Source: an uncultured Trichococcus sp. (lineage in GTDB: Bacteria; Bacillota; Bacilli; Lactobacillales; Aerococcaceae). From it: a stretch of 64,000 nucleotides of DNA. Under the pieces are notes generated by a model that worked only from the letters and a program-made list of their open reading frames with translations, did not search any database and was not told where the DNA came from. The position numbers were made by a program, and so were the translations under genes. Below, piece by piece: positions 34,824 to 44,294 of this stretch (positions are counted from its first letter, which is position 1; each line of letters starts with the position of its first letter). The stretch is taken from positions 2,423,501 to 2,487,500 of the forward strand of contig NZ_OY760503.1 in the NCBI RefSeq assembly GCF_963663645.1, read 5' to 3'.

Positions 34824-37800
34824 ATGGGGTTGCAGTTTATTTTAGGCAAGGAATCGGCGGACAAGAAACAAGCGATATATGAGCGGATTGCGGGGATCAT
34901 GACGAAGGAGCCGGATGCAGAGGTATTCGTGCTGGTTCCGGAGCACGCGAAGTTCGAGGCGGAGATGTCGATTTTGGAAAAGCTTTGGCAATTCGAGGCT
35001 TTCCGCGGTCAGGACATGATGGGCTCAATGAATCTGCAGACGTTCAGTTTCAGCCGGTTGGCGTGGTATCTGCTGAAGAAATCTCCGATCTTCCAACAGC
35101 AGCAATTGTCGGAAGCCGGCCTAAGCATGCTGGTGCGGAAGATTCTAATGGAAAAGGAACAGGAACTGATCCTTTTCCGCCGGGAGGCCAACAAGGAAGG
35201 CTTCATCAAGCAGCTGACTGATCTGTTTCTGGAGCTGCGCAGCGGTCGCATCGAAGAGGAGGATCTGCAGGGGATTTTGGCGAACCAAGCCGAATCCGGC
35301 AACCAAGCCGAATCCGGCAACGAGGCCGATTTCCAGCTTAAGCTGACGGAACTGAAGGACCTTTACCATGCCTTCAACGAAGCGTTGCTGGACAAGTACC
35401 TCGAAAAGGAGGTCATCCTTGAGGTGTTGGCCGGCGTCATCGAAACGCTGGACATGCAGAACACCTATGTCTTCATCAACGGTTTCTACCGTTTCACGGC
35501 CCGCGAACTGCAGATCGTCACGACGCTGCTGCGCTCTGCGAAACAGGTCACGATCACGTTGGCGTTGGACAAAGCTTACGTCGACGAACCGCCGGCTATG
35601 CATCAGCTGTTCTATACGGCCGGATCGACCTACCACACCATCTATCATTTAGCGCGCAGCCTGCGCGTTCAGGTCATGAAGGACCACTGGGTAGCGAAGG
35701 ACACGGACGGCTACAAGGCTGCGCTTTTGAACCTTGAGAATTATTGGATTGCATCCACCGATGCGACCGCCAACAAAGTCCAAGGCACATTCGAGCTTCC
35801 TTCAGATCAGAAGGAAGCTATCCGGGTCTGGGGCTGCGAAACGAAGCAGGCGGAAGTTTTCCATGTGGCCAATGAAATCAAAAAACTGGTCGCCGAGGAC
35901 GGCTACCGCTACAAGGATATCCTGATTTTGGCGCGGACGGTCGAAGAATACGAAACGATGGTGAAACCGGTCTTCGACAAGGACGGGATGGACGTCTTTT
36001 ATGATAAGGCTGACGCCATGAAGCACCATCCGTTCATGGACTTCATCGACGCGCTGTTCCGCATCCGCAGCCATCATTGGCGCTATCCGGACATCATGCG
36101 CCTGCTGCGCACGGAACTGTTGACGCCGGCCAACCCTGACAATCCGCAAGCGCTCGAGGAAACGTCGGCAGCCGTGCTGCATTTCCGCGAACAGGTCGAT
36201 GTGATCGAAAATGTATTGCTGGCATACGGCTATGAAGGCAACAGCTGGCTTTCGAAGGATGATTGGTATTTCGCGACATTTAGGGATGAGAACGGCAACA
36301 ACAACCAGAGCCCCGAAGACAGAAAGATGCAGGACACATCCAACGAGGTCCGCAATTATCTGAGGGATCTGCTGCTGCCGTTTTTCCAGAAGATGGCCAA
36401 GGTCAAAACCGGCCGGGAAGCAGCGAGGAACCTGTATAATTTCCTGATCGCCGCCAAAGTCGACAAACAGATGCTCTTCTGGCGCGATGAAGCCTTGGCG
36501 CAGGGGGACCTGATCCAAGCGCGGCAGCAGGAACAGATTTGGAAAGTTTTCCTGAATCTGTTGGACGAATACGTCGAAATTCTGGGGGACAGCCCTTTCC
36601 AAGCGGCGGCTTTCCATGAAATCCTTTTGACCGGTTTCCAGAATGCAACTTTCAGCCTGGTGCCGCCGAGCATCGATCAGGTCGTCTTCTCGAGCATCGA
36701 GGGGGCGCGATTCGAGCCGGCGAAGGTGGTCTTCCTGATGGGGATGACCCAGGACCAATTGCCCGCGCAGAAAGAGAATAAATCTTTGCTGACGGAAGAG
36801 GACCGCGAGCGGCTCAGCGGTTCGTTGAATAATAATGAAGAGAAATACCTGCACCCGACAACCGCTGAATCGATGGCCGCTGAACCGTATGTGGCCTACC
36901 AGGCTTTCCTTTCGGGGACGGAAAAGCTCATTTTCAGCTATCCGATGAGTGCGGACGACAGCAAGAAATCGCCGAAGATTTCGCCTTATGTGTCGCGCGT
37001 AGTAAATGCGCTGCAGATCCCTGTCGAAATCAAACACCAGGACATTGCCGATGCGGAGGATACGACGGCCTTCCTCGGCAGCAAACAACAGAACATCAGC
37101 CAGCTTGTCCATCTCTTGCGCCATCAGCGCGCGACGAATGAGCCGGTGCCGACGCTATGGAAATACATCTTGGCGTACATCTCCAAGGATCCACAAGCCA
37201 AACGGATTATGCAGCAGGTCTTCGCCAGCCTCTGGCACAAGAATGTGCCGAGCAAGCTGACGGCGCCGGTAGCCGAACAGCTCTACGGGAAAGACCTGTA
37301 TCTGTCGGTCTCGCAACTCGAGCGCTATTTCGAAGATCCGTACAGCCACTTCCTGCAATACGGCCTGAAGCTCAAGGAACGGGCGAAATACGAGCTGTCC
37401 GCTGCCGGCACGGGCGAATTTTTCCATGAAGCCTTGGAACAGATCGTTAACCAGCTGAAGAGCAGGCTCATCGATACCGCTGACCTGAGCGAGGAGACGG
37501 TCAAGCAGATTGCCGATGCCGTTCTGAATAATCTCTACGGGAGCGAGAAGTACCAGATTCTGATGACGTCGAACCGGATGGCCTTCATCCGCGACCAATT
37601 GGGAGAAACGATCCAGAAGATGGCTTGGGTGCTCAACCAGCACAGCCGGCGGACGGCGCTGAAGAACATCCGCACCGAAGCCGTCTTCGGGCAAATGGGC
37701 GGCGAACAGATGCTGGACGGACTCGACATGCCGCTGAACAACGGCGGCACCCTGCATATCCGCGGGAAAATCGACCGGATCGATCTAGTCGATGCCGGGG

Positions 37801-38471
37801 AAGCGAATTACCTGACCATCCTCGACTACAAATCGAGCGCGCACAGTTTCAATTTCTCCGACGCCTACTACGGGTTGGCGATGCAGATGATCACCTATCT
37901 GGATGTGGCCTTGTTGAATGCCGACAAGTTGCTGGCTGGGAAGACCTTGCCGGCAGGTGCTTTCTATCTGCACGTCAAGAACCCGTTCATCAAGCAGAAC
38001 AGTTTCATGACGCTCGAGGATTACCAGAAGACGATCATCACCGATTACAAGCTGAAAGGGCTGTTGCTGAACGACACGGCCGTTTTGGATCTGATCGATC
38101 CGGCTGTCGAAAGCGGTCAGGCTTCGGAAATCTTCACTTTTAAAAAACTGAAGGCCGGCAATCTGGGCAAAAATGACGATTTGATCACACTGGATGATTT
38201 CAACCACCTGATCGCCAAGAACCGGGCCAACATGGTGGAGGCCGGCGAGAAAATCCTCTCCGGCGACCTGAAACTCGACCCGATCAAGGAACGGCCATAC
38301 ACGCCGACCGTCAGCGGGCCCTACCGCGCCATCTCGCAGTTCGACAACACCTTGCCGGAGAACCGTTACCGCAAATACATCAAGTTGACGAAGGAAGATG
38401 TCCTTTCGAAGATTAAGCAAGAACTCGACGAGAACAATCAAGAATCCAACGAGGAAGGGGAGGAGCAATGA
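34824..38471 (+). CDS. rexB: ATP-dependent helicase/nuclease subunit RexB (AddB type)
   Basis: Subunit of the RexAB double-strand break resection enzyme. 1215 residues. The N-terminal helicase-like domain begins LQFILGKESADKKQAIYERI, where the Walker A site is degenerate, as in RexB, so this subunit should not hydrolyse ATP. The C-terminal nuclease domain has the catalytic DxK in LTILDYKSSAHSFN near residue 1000. The iron-sulfur cysteine cluster of Bacillus AddB is absent, which marks the Lactobacillales RexB form. Residues about 154-165 contain a duplicated NQAESG from an 18-bp tandem repeat. AGGAGG precedes the ATG. The stop overlaps the rexA start. Confidence 0.93.
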   Translation: MGLQFILGKESADKKQAIYERIAGIMTKEPDAEVFVLVPEHAKFEAEMSILEKLWQFEAFRGQDMMGSMNLQTFSFSRLAWYLLKKSPIFQQQQLSEAGLSMLVRKILMEKEQELILFRREANKEGFIKQLTDLFLELRSGRIEEEDLQGILANQAESGNQAESGNEADFQLKLTELKDLYHAFNEALLDKYLEKEVILEVLAGVIETLDMQNTYVFINGFYRFTARELQIVTTLLRSAKQVTITLALDKAYVDEPPAMHQLFYTAGSTYHTIYHLARSLRVQVMKDHWVAKDTDGYKAALLNLENYWIASTDATANKVQGTFELPSDQKEAIRVWGCETKQAEVFHVANEIKKLVAEDGYRYKDILILARTVEEYETMVKPVFDKDGMDVFYDKADAMKHHPFMDFIDALFRIRSHHWRYPDIMRLLRTELLTPANPDNPQALEETSAAVLHFREQVDVIENVLLAYGYEGNSWLSKDDWYFATFRDENGNNNQSPEDRKMQDTSNEVRNYLRDLLLPFFQKMAKVKTGREAARNLYNFLIAAKVDKQMLFWRDEALAQGDLIQARQQEQIWKVFLNLLDEYVEILGDSPFQAAAFHEILLTGFQNATFSLVPPSIDQVVFSSIEGARFEPAKVVFLMGMTQDQLPAQKENKSLLTEEDRERLSGSLNNNEEKYLHPTTAESMAAEPYVAYQAFLSGTEKLIFSYPMSADDSKKSPKISPYVSRVVNALQIPVEIKHQDIADAEDTTAFLGSKQQNISQLVHLLRHQRATNEPVPTLWKYILAYISKDPQAKRIMQQVFASLWHKNVPSKLTAPVAEQLYGKDLYLSVSQLERYFEDPYSHFLQYGLKLKERAKYELSAAGTGEFFHEALEQIVNQLKSRLIDTADLSEETVKQIADAVLNNLYGSEKYQILMTSNRMAFIRDQLGETIQKMAWVLNQHSRRTALKNIRTEAVFGQMGGEQMLDGLDMPLNNGGTLHIRGKIDRIDLVDAGEANYLTILDYKSSAHSFNFSDAYYGLAMQMITYLDVALLNADKLLAGKTLPAGAFYLHVKNPFIKQNSFMTLEDYQKTIITDYKLKGLLLNDTAVLDLIDPAVESGQASEIFTFKKLKAGNLGKNDDLITLDDFNHLIAKNRANMVEAGEKILSGDLKLDPIKERPYTPTVSGPYRAISQFDNTLPENRYRKYIKLTKEDVLSKIKQELDENNQESNEEGEEQ
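35283..35318 (+). repeat. 18-bp tandem repeat inside rexB
   Basis: AACCAAGCCGAATCCGGC occurs twice without interruption, encoding NQAESG twice; AACGAGGCCGAT after it looks like a worn third copy. In frame, so the protein only gains residues in a flexible region. Confidence 0.9.
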
Positions 38472-41400
38472 TGACGGGCATACCGGCACGCACACCCAAT
38501 GAAAAATTCACGGAAACGCAATGGCAATCGATCTACCAGACCGGGGACAACATCCTCGTCTCCGCCTCGGCAGGCTCAGGAAAAACGACCGTCCTGATTC
38601 AGCGCATCATCGAAAAAGTGAAGGGCGGAACGAACGTCGATGAGCTGTTGGTCGTGACCTTCACCGAATCCGCCGCCAAGGGAATGAAGGAGCGGATGAC
38701 GGGAGCCATCCAGACCGCCATCAACGAAGCGCAGTCGCAGGAGCAATACCTGCACCTGATCAAGCAGCTTTCGCTGATGCCGCAGGCGAACATCTCGACG
38801 ATCCACGCCTTCTGCCTGAAGGTCATCCAGCGCTATTTCTATCTGATCGATCTGGATCCAGTCTTCCGCTTGTTGGCGGACACGATCGAGGTCGAACTGC
38901 TGAAGGAGGACGTCTGGGAGGAGGTCAAGGAGGAGCTTTACGGAGAGCCGGCTACGCACTTCAAGAATCTGGCCAAGGCCTACTCGAAGGACCGCAGCGA
39001 CGACGATCTGATGAAGCTGATCTTTTCGCTCTATGATTTTTCGCGCGCGAATCCGATCCCTTACCGATGGCTGGATTCCTTACCGTCTTTGTACAACACC
39101 GAAGACGGATTGACGAACAGCGTGCTCTATCAGGAATTGCTGAAGCCGCAGCTGCTGAGCCTGATCGAAGGCATCCGCTACGACATCGAACAAGCGCGGC
39201 ATCTGGCGGGGCAAGATGTGGAGACGGCTGCCCAGCGCGAAATTTTTGAAACGGAACAGGGCTATGCCGACCGCCTGTTGGAAGCTGTCCAGCAGGATGA
39301 CTACGAATTGGCCTACACGATTGCGAACGAACAAGTGCAGTTTGCGCGTTGGCCGAGTGCTAAGAAGGCCGATGCGGATGAAGTGAAGGACCAAAAAGCG
39401 CTGCTGAAAAACCTGCGCGACAAATACAAAAAGGATTTCGCCGCGTTGAGCGCGCAGTACCTCAATAGACCGCTTACGGAACAGGAGGAAGTGCTGCGGG
39501 GCATCCATCCCTATGCCGAAGAGATGGCCCGGGTGACGAAACGCTTTTCCGAAGCCTATTGGGAGCGGAAATTAGACGACAATGTGCTTGATTTCAATGA
39601 CCTGGAGCACCTGACGCTGCAGATTCTGGCGCCGATCGCCGAGGATGGGGAGCGCAAGATGAGCGACGCGAGCGCTTATTACCGCAACAAATTCGCGGAA
39701 GTGCTGATCGACGAATACCAGGATGTGAACCAGTTGCAGGAGAGCATCCTCTATTGGGTGACACGCCATCAGCCGGAAACCGAGAACTTGTTCATGGTTG
39801 GGGATGTCAAACAGTCCATCTACGCCTTCCGCTTGGCCGATCCGAGCCTGTTCCTGCGCAAATATGCGGCCTTTGCCGATAAAAACGGCGGGGAACGGAT
39901 CATTCTGGCGGAAAACTTCCGGTCGCGCGCAGAGGTCATCGATTTCACGAATTTCATCTTTGAGCAATTGATGGACGAAAAAGTCGGCCAGATGGACTAC
40001 GACGAAGCCGCGAAGCTCCAGGCCGGCAACAAATCCTTCCCTGAGAGCGAGCGCAACCAGACGGAGCTGCTGATCTACCTGTCGGAGAATGCCGACAATG
40101 ACGAGGAAGCCCTCACGCCGGAGAACGATCTTGAAGCCGACCTGACGATCGACGACAAGACAGCCGGGGAGGTCACGATGGTCGCGCAGAAAATCAAGGC
40201 GCTGATCGACGAGAAGTTCCTGATCTACGACAAGAAGACCAAGGAAGAACGGCCACTATCCTACCGGGACATCGTGCTGTTGACGCCGACGAAGAAGAAC
40301 AACCTCGTCATCCTGGAGATCTTCAAGGATTTCCAGATACCGGTCATCCTGAACGACACGGAAAGCTATTTCCAGCGCACCGAAGTTTCGATCATCCTTT
40401 CCTTGTTGAAGGTGATCGACAATCCGCGCCAGGATATCCCGCTTGCGGCAGTGCTGCGTTCGCCGATCGTCGGTTTGGACGAAAAGCAGCTGGCGCTGAT
40501 CCGCATCCAGCAAAAGAACGGCGATTTCTACGAAGCCGTGCAACATTTCATCAAAATCTGCGAAGCAACTGAAATCGACCAGACTGCGGAAATCAAGGAC
40601 GCGCACAGCAAGTTGGCGCTGTTCATGGGACGCTTGCTCGAATGGCGCAACACAGCCAGACGGAGCAGCCTCGTCACTTTGATCTGGACTATCTACAACG
40701 ATACACACTTCCTTGACTACGTCGGCGGAATGGTCGCCGGCAAACAGCGGACGGCCAACCTGCACGCACTCTACGAGCGGGCCAAAAAATACGAGGAAAC
40801 GAACTACAAAGGGCTGTTCCAATTCATCCGCTTCATCGAGAAGATCCAGCAGCGCGACAAGGATTTGGCGGAGCCGACTTCCTTCAGCGACGACGAGGAT
40901 GCTGTAAGGGTCATGACTATCCACGCCAGCAAAGGCCTGGAGTTCCCGGTCGTCTTCCTGATGGATCTGTCGAAGCGGTTCAACCTGAGCGATACGCAAA
41001 GCAAATACATCTTCTCGGAAACGTTTGGACTCGGAACTGATTATTTCGACGTCCAGCAACGGGTTCAGTATCCGTCCTTGGCGCGCCAAGCGTTGGCGAT
41101 CGAAAAGAAAAAGAAATTGCTGGCGGAAGAGATGCGCAAGCTCTATGTGGCCCTGACCCGCGCCGAACAGAAACTGTTCCTGGTCGGTTCCTACAAATCC
41201 GAAGAGAAACTTTGGGCCGATTGGCAAGTGGCCGACGGAACAAGCGGGAAACTGCTGCCGGATTACCTGCGGCTGCAAGCCAGCTCGATGATGAAATGGC
41301 TCGGCATGTGCCTGTACCGGCACGAGGACGCCGAGAACGACCATTTCCACAAGGAATACCGGGGCGAACTGACGCACTATCCGGTACACTTCAGCATCCA

Positions 41401-42280
41401 GACTTTCCGCGAGGAAGACCTGTTGTCCTACATTCCGGTCGCCATGGAGGAAATCAACGAATCGCAGTGGAAGGACGAAATCGAGCAGATGGCGTCCGCC
41501 AACGTCGAAACGCATGAGCATTCTTTGGCTGAAGAGATGAAGCTGGCCGTTGCCCTGATGGAGGCGCAGTATCCCCACGAAGCGGCAACGACAACCACCA
41601 GCTACCAGTCCGTTTCCGAAATCAAGCGACTGTTCGAAGATCCGGACGAAAGTCATATGCTGAAGCTGGATCTTTCCGACACCAAACGGGTCTCCCGCTA
41701 TGTGGAGCCCGAGTTCCCGCGTCCGCGTTTCATGCAGGAGACGGTGATGCCGAACAGCGCCGAAATCGGTACCGCGACGCATTTCGTGATGCAGTCCGTG
41801 GATCTCGAAAAAGAAATCACCGCAGCCTATGTGGCGCAGCTGTTGCTTGAATTGGTAGGGGATGGGCTGCTGGAGCAGGCTGTCGCTGAGAAGCTCGATG
41901 CGGAACAGATCGCCAAGTTCTTCGAAACCGATTTGGGACAGGAAATCCAAGCGAACGCGGACAGGGTGAGACGGGAAATGCCGTTCTCATTGCTGATTCC
42001 GGCCAGCAGGATCTTCACTGAGATGCCGGAAGACTCAGCAGACAATCTGCTGATCCACGGTATCATCGACGGCTTCATCGAGTACGACGATCACATCGTC
42101 CTCTACGACTTCAAGACCGATTTCGTGGGCGACAGCGCCCCGGTATTGCCCGAGAACATCGTCGACAAGTACCGCGGACAGATGAACCTGTACAAAAAGG
42201 GCCTCGAAACCATCCGTCAGAAACCGGTCAGCGCGGCATACATCGCGTTGCTTTCGAACCATACGAATGTGGTTGTCTGA
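38468..42280 (+). CDS. rexA: ATP-dependent helicase/nuclease subunit RexA (AddA type)
   Basis: Catalytic UvrD-family helicase and nuclease that partners RexB. 1270 residues. Helicase motifs: Q-motif FTETQWQSIY, Walker A ASAGSGKTTVL (about 33-43), motif II IDEYQDVNQLQ, motif III VGDVKQSIYAFRLADP, motif IV LAENFRSRAEVIDF, motif V/VI VMTIHASKGLEFPVV and LYVALTRAEQKL. The C-terminal RecB-like nuclease has VLYDFKTDFVG near residue 1210 and ends with YRGQMNLYKKGLE. The ATG overlaps the rexB stop by 4 bases. The strand carries a rather GC-rich codon choice compared with the PTS region downstream. Confidence 0.95.
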   Translation: MMTGIPARTPNEKFTETQWQSIYQTGDNILVSASAGSGKTTVLIQRIIEKVKGGTNVDELLVVTFTESAAKGMKERMTGAIQTAINEAQSQEQYLHLIKQLSLMPQANISTIHAFCLKVIQRYFYLIDLDPVFRLLADTIEVELLKEDVWEEVKEELYGEPATHFKNLAKAYSKDRSDDDLMKLIFSLYDFSRANPIPYRWLDSLPSLYNTEDGLTNSVLYQELLKPQLLSLIEGIRYDIEQARHLAGQDVETAAQREIFETEQGYADRLLEAVQQDDYELAYTIANEQVQFARWPSAKKADADEVKDQKALLKNLRDKYKKDFAALSAQYLNRPLTEQEEVLRGIHPYAEEMARVTKRFSEAYWERKLDDNVLDFNDLEHLTLQILAPIAEDGERKMSDASAYYRNKFAEVLIDEYQDVNQLQESILYWVTRHQPETENLFMVGDVKQSIYAFRLADPSLFLRKYAAFADKNGGERIILAENFRSRAEVIDFTNFIFEQLMDEKVGQMDYDEAAKLQAGNKSFPESERNQTELLIYLSENADNDEEALTPENDLEADLTIDDKTAGEVTMVAQKIKALIDEKFLIYDKKTKEERPLSYRDIVLLTPTKKNNLVILEIFKDFQIPVILNDTESYFQRTEVSIILSLLKVIDNPRQDIPLAAVLRSPIVGLDEKQLALIRIQQKNGDFYEAVQHFIKICEATEIDQTAEIKDAHSKLALFMGRLLEWRNTARRSSLVTLIWTIYNDTHFLDYVGGMVAGKQRTANLHALYERAKKYEETNYKGLFQFIRFIEKIQQRDKDLAEPTSFSDDEDAVRVMTIHASKGLEFPVVFLMDLSKRFNLSDTQSKYIFSETFGLGTDYFDVQQRVQYPSLARQALAIEKKKKLLAEEMRKLYVALTRAEQKLFLVGSYKSEEKLWADWQVADGTSGKLLPDYLRLQASSMMKWLGMCLYRHEDAENDHFHKEYRGELTHYPVHFSIQTFREEDLLSYIPVAMEEINESQWKDEIEQMASANVETHEHSLAEEMKLAVALMEAQYPHEAATTTTSYQSVSEIKRLFEDPDESHMLKLDLSDTKRVSRYVEPEFPRPRFMQETVMPNSAEIGTATHFVMQSVDLEKEITAAYVAQLLLELVGDGLLEQAVAEKLDAEQIAKFFETDLGQEIQANADRVRREMPFSLLIPASRIFTEMPEDSADNLLIHGIIDGFIEYDDHIVLYDFKTDFVGDSAPVLPENIVDKYRGQMNLYKKGLETIRQKPVSAAYIALLSNHTNVVV

Positions 42281-42311
42281 TTACGGCGGTATGTAATTGA
42301 ACGACAAAAAG

Positions 42312-42357
42312 AAGGTGCAGCACACTTGGTTTTCGCCAAGTGTGCTGCACCTTTTTT
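42312..42357 (+). terminator. Terminator after rexA
   Basis: A perfect 18-bp stem (AAGGTGCAGCACACTTGG with CCAAGTGTGCTGCACCTT) and a T-run, 31 bases after the rexA stop. Confidence 0.95.
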
Positions 42358-42392
42358 GATACCATGAAGTGCGGGGTGGGGCGCGGGGGCGC

Positions 42393-42530
42393 GAATTGTC
42401 GAATGTTCTTCTAACATTCGACAATTCAGTCTCGCTGGAGGGTCAGATTGTCGAATGTCTTCCAACATTCGACAATTTTGCCGTTCATCGCAATAAAATT
42501 GTCGAATATTCTGCCTGCATTCGGTAATTT
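42393..42530. repeat. Triple-palindrome array E (AATTGTCGAATGTT type)
   Basis: Three palindromes share one stem, AATTGTCGAATGTT / AACATTCGACAATT: 42393-42427, 42447-42476 and 42496-42530 (the last worn on its right arm). Centres are 51.5 bp apart both times. The right edge abuts the truncated left end of the TnpB relic. Confidence 0.9.
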
Positions 42531-43867
42531 CGACCTTATCAGTACCCCCAAGACAACACTGGCAACAAGAAACGTGTGACAGCGTGCAACAAGGAGTTGC
42601 ACGCTATCCAAAAGACCTTCGGTATGACGGAATACGCTTTGCATGCCTACATCGGACGGATGCGCGAGGCGTACAAGAAGCATATCGACAGCTTCACAGC
42701 GCAGAAAATCGCTTCTACGGTCTGGACAAGTGTGTCCTCCCTTCTGTATGGCAAAGGCAAAAAGGTACGCTTCAAAAAATTCGGACAGCTGGAATCGTTG
42801 GAGGGCAAGTCGAACGCTACAGGTATGCGCTTCAAAGGCAACCGTTTGGAGTGGAACGGGCTGGTTCTGCCCGTCACTATCCGTGCCAACGATTTATTTG
42901 TTCAGGAATCCCTTCCTTGCACCGGGTGAAATACTGCCGCATCGTGCGCAAGGCGTTCAAGAGCGGTAATCGGTACTTCCTGCAACTGGTGTTGGAAGGC
43001 ATCCCGCCGGTGAAACGCAACAATAATACAGGTATGCCCCGCCGAAAACCCGCCCCGAATGCGGAAGTGGGCATCGATATCGGTACCTCTACGGTTGCAG
43101 TGGCCGGCGATGACGGCGTCATCTTGAAGGAATTATTTCCAGAAGGAGCATCCTATGACCACCCGATTCATCTGTTGCAACGAAAACTGGACCGGAGTCG
43201 CCGTGCAACAAACCCCGCCAACTTTAATGTCGACGGCACCGTCAAGCAGGGTGTCAAGTTGACCTGGGTACGGGGCAGGAACTACATGAAAATAATGTTT
43301 CGCTTGAAGGACCTCTACCGCCGTCGGGCGGTGGCCTTAAAGGAAGCTCACAACAAAACCGCCAATGCCATCCTGGCACTGGGTAATCAGATTTATGTGG
43401 AGGACATGGATTTCCGCGCATTGATGAAGCGGGCCAAAGATACCACTGTCAATAAAGGCGGGCGATTCAATCGTAAGGGGCGCTACGGCAAGTCCATCGG
43501 CTATCATGCGCCGGCTATGTTGGTCGGCATCGTGAAGCAAAAAGCACCCCAAGAAGGAGGTGCGCTGTACGAGGTGGATACCTTTAAATTCCGTGCCAGC
43601 CAGTATAACCACGCAAATGATACGTATATCAAAAAGACACGTGACGAACGTACGACCTTTGTTGGCGGGCAGCTTGTCCAACGGGATCTGTACAGTGCGT
43701 TCCTCCTGAAAAATAGCCAACCGACACGCAACGAAACTGACCGCACAAAATGTAGCGCGACGTTCGCCGCTTTCATGGTACACCACGACACCTGCATCCA
43801 GACACTCTGCCAATCAACCGGACGCCAGTCCCGCAATTTCGGACTGCAGGACTTTCAATTTGCTTAA
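42528..43867 (+). pseudogene. TnpB-like (IS200/IS605 OrfB) gene, truncated and frameshifted
   Basis: RNA-guided nuclease relic of an IS605-type element. The first part (to about 42915) reads NKELHAIQKTFGMTEYALHA and FGQLESLEGKSNATGMRFKG in one frame; the rest continues in another frame from RVKYCRIVRKAFKSGNRYFL, so a frameshift lies near 42915-42930. The usual N-terminus is missing; only a GTG at 42576 could start. RuvC motifs are visible: GIDIGTSTVAV (first Asp), QIYVEDMDFRAL (Glu) and VQRDLYSAF (matching the last xRDxxxA Asp). The CxxC...CxxC zinc ribbon normally before the last Asp is absent, as in some Firmicutes TnpB-like proteins. No tnpA is present. Not functional as it stands. Confidence 0.85.
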
Positions 43868-43955
43868 CAAATGGATATAACAACCAAAAGGTTCAGCTGC
43901 GAGCCTTCAACGTTAATGGTGCCACTGGGCGCCTTGTTAAGAAAGTCTAAGGGCT
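43863..43955 (+). ncRNA. Possible omega-RNA / right-end region of the TnpB element
   Basis: Directly after the tnpB frame, CTTAACAA (43863-43870) pairs with TTGTTAAG (43934-43941), enclosing AACC-AAAA-GGTT and GGTGCC/GGCGCC stems, and the sequence then continues AAAGTCTAAGGG. The position and structured 3' end fit the guide-RNA scaffold of TnpB elements. This is suggested by position and pairing only. Confidence 0.4.
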
Positions 43956-43978
43956 TTTGGGAATAGAACGGAAATAGA

Positions 43979-44130
43979 AAAACGACATCTCCACTTTTGT
44001 GGAAATGTCGTCAGTACGGTCCGTGACGTCCCAACCGCCCTTGGAACCCCCTGGATTTATCCATGGTGAGCAGTCAGCAAGAATTGTCCGGGACATAGGC
44101 CCGACAAACAACAATTGTAAATGAAAAGCG
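43979..44130. other. Structured non-coding stretch between TnpB relic and activator gene
   Basis: ACGACATcTCCAC / GTGGAaATGTCGT (43980-44010) with a T-run on the minus strand is a terminator-like hairpin. CGTCA...TGACG and CGGGACATAGGCCCG hairpins follow. The minus strand has a short open frame of no recognisable family. This may be the debris of a second mobile element, or a small structured RNA; I cannot tell which. 44131-44294 should carry the promoter of the activator gene. Confidence 0.3.
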
Positions 44131-44294
44131 AAAATAACATTCATTCGGAAATTCATTATAAGGCTATTGCATAAGTGTCTTTTGAGGCCTTGCTCTCAAA
44201 GGCTCCTTCAAATGGGACTTTTCGTAAGCTTCCACTTTCGTTTTTTTCGGGACTGTGGTACTTTTATGGGGATGAAGTAAAAGGAGGAATCTCG

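Noticed and set aside
40256-41950. A 564-codon minus-strand open frame opposite rexA, and a similar one of 440 codons opposite rexB (35802-37124).
   Set aside because: Long antisense frames are common opposite GC-rich genes. The protein sequences look like codon mirrors, and helicase/nuclease motifs are clear on the plus strand.
42393-42530. Repeat-spacer pattern that could be taken for a small CRISPR array, here and at the other five arrays.
   Set aside because: The repeats are full palindromes that differ in arms between arrays, there are always only three, some spacers resemble each other, and there is no cas gene or leader.
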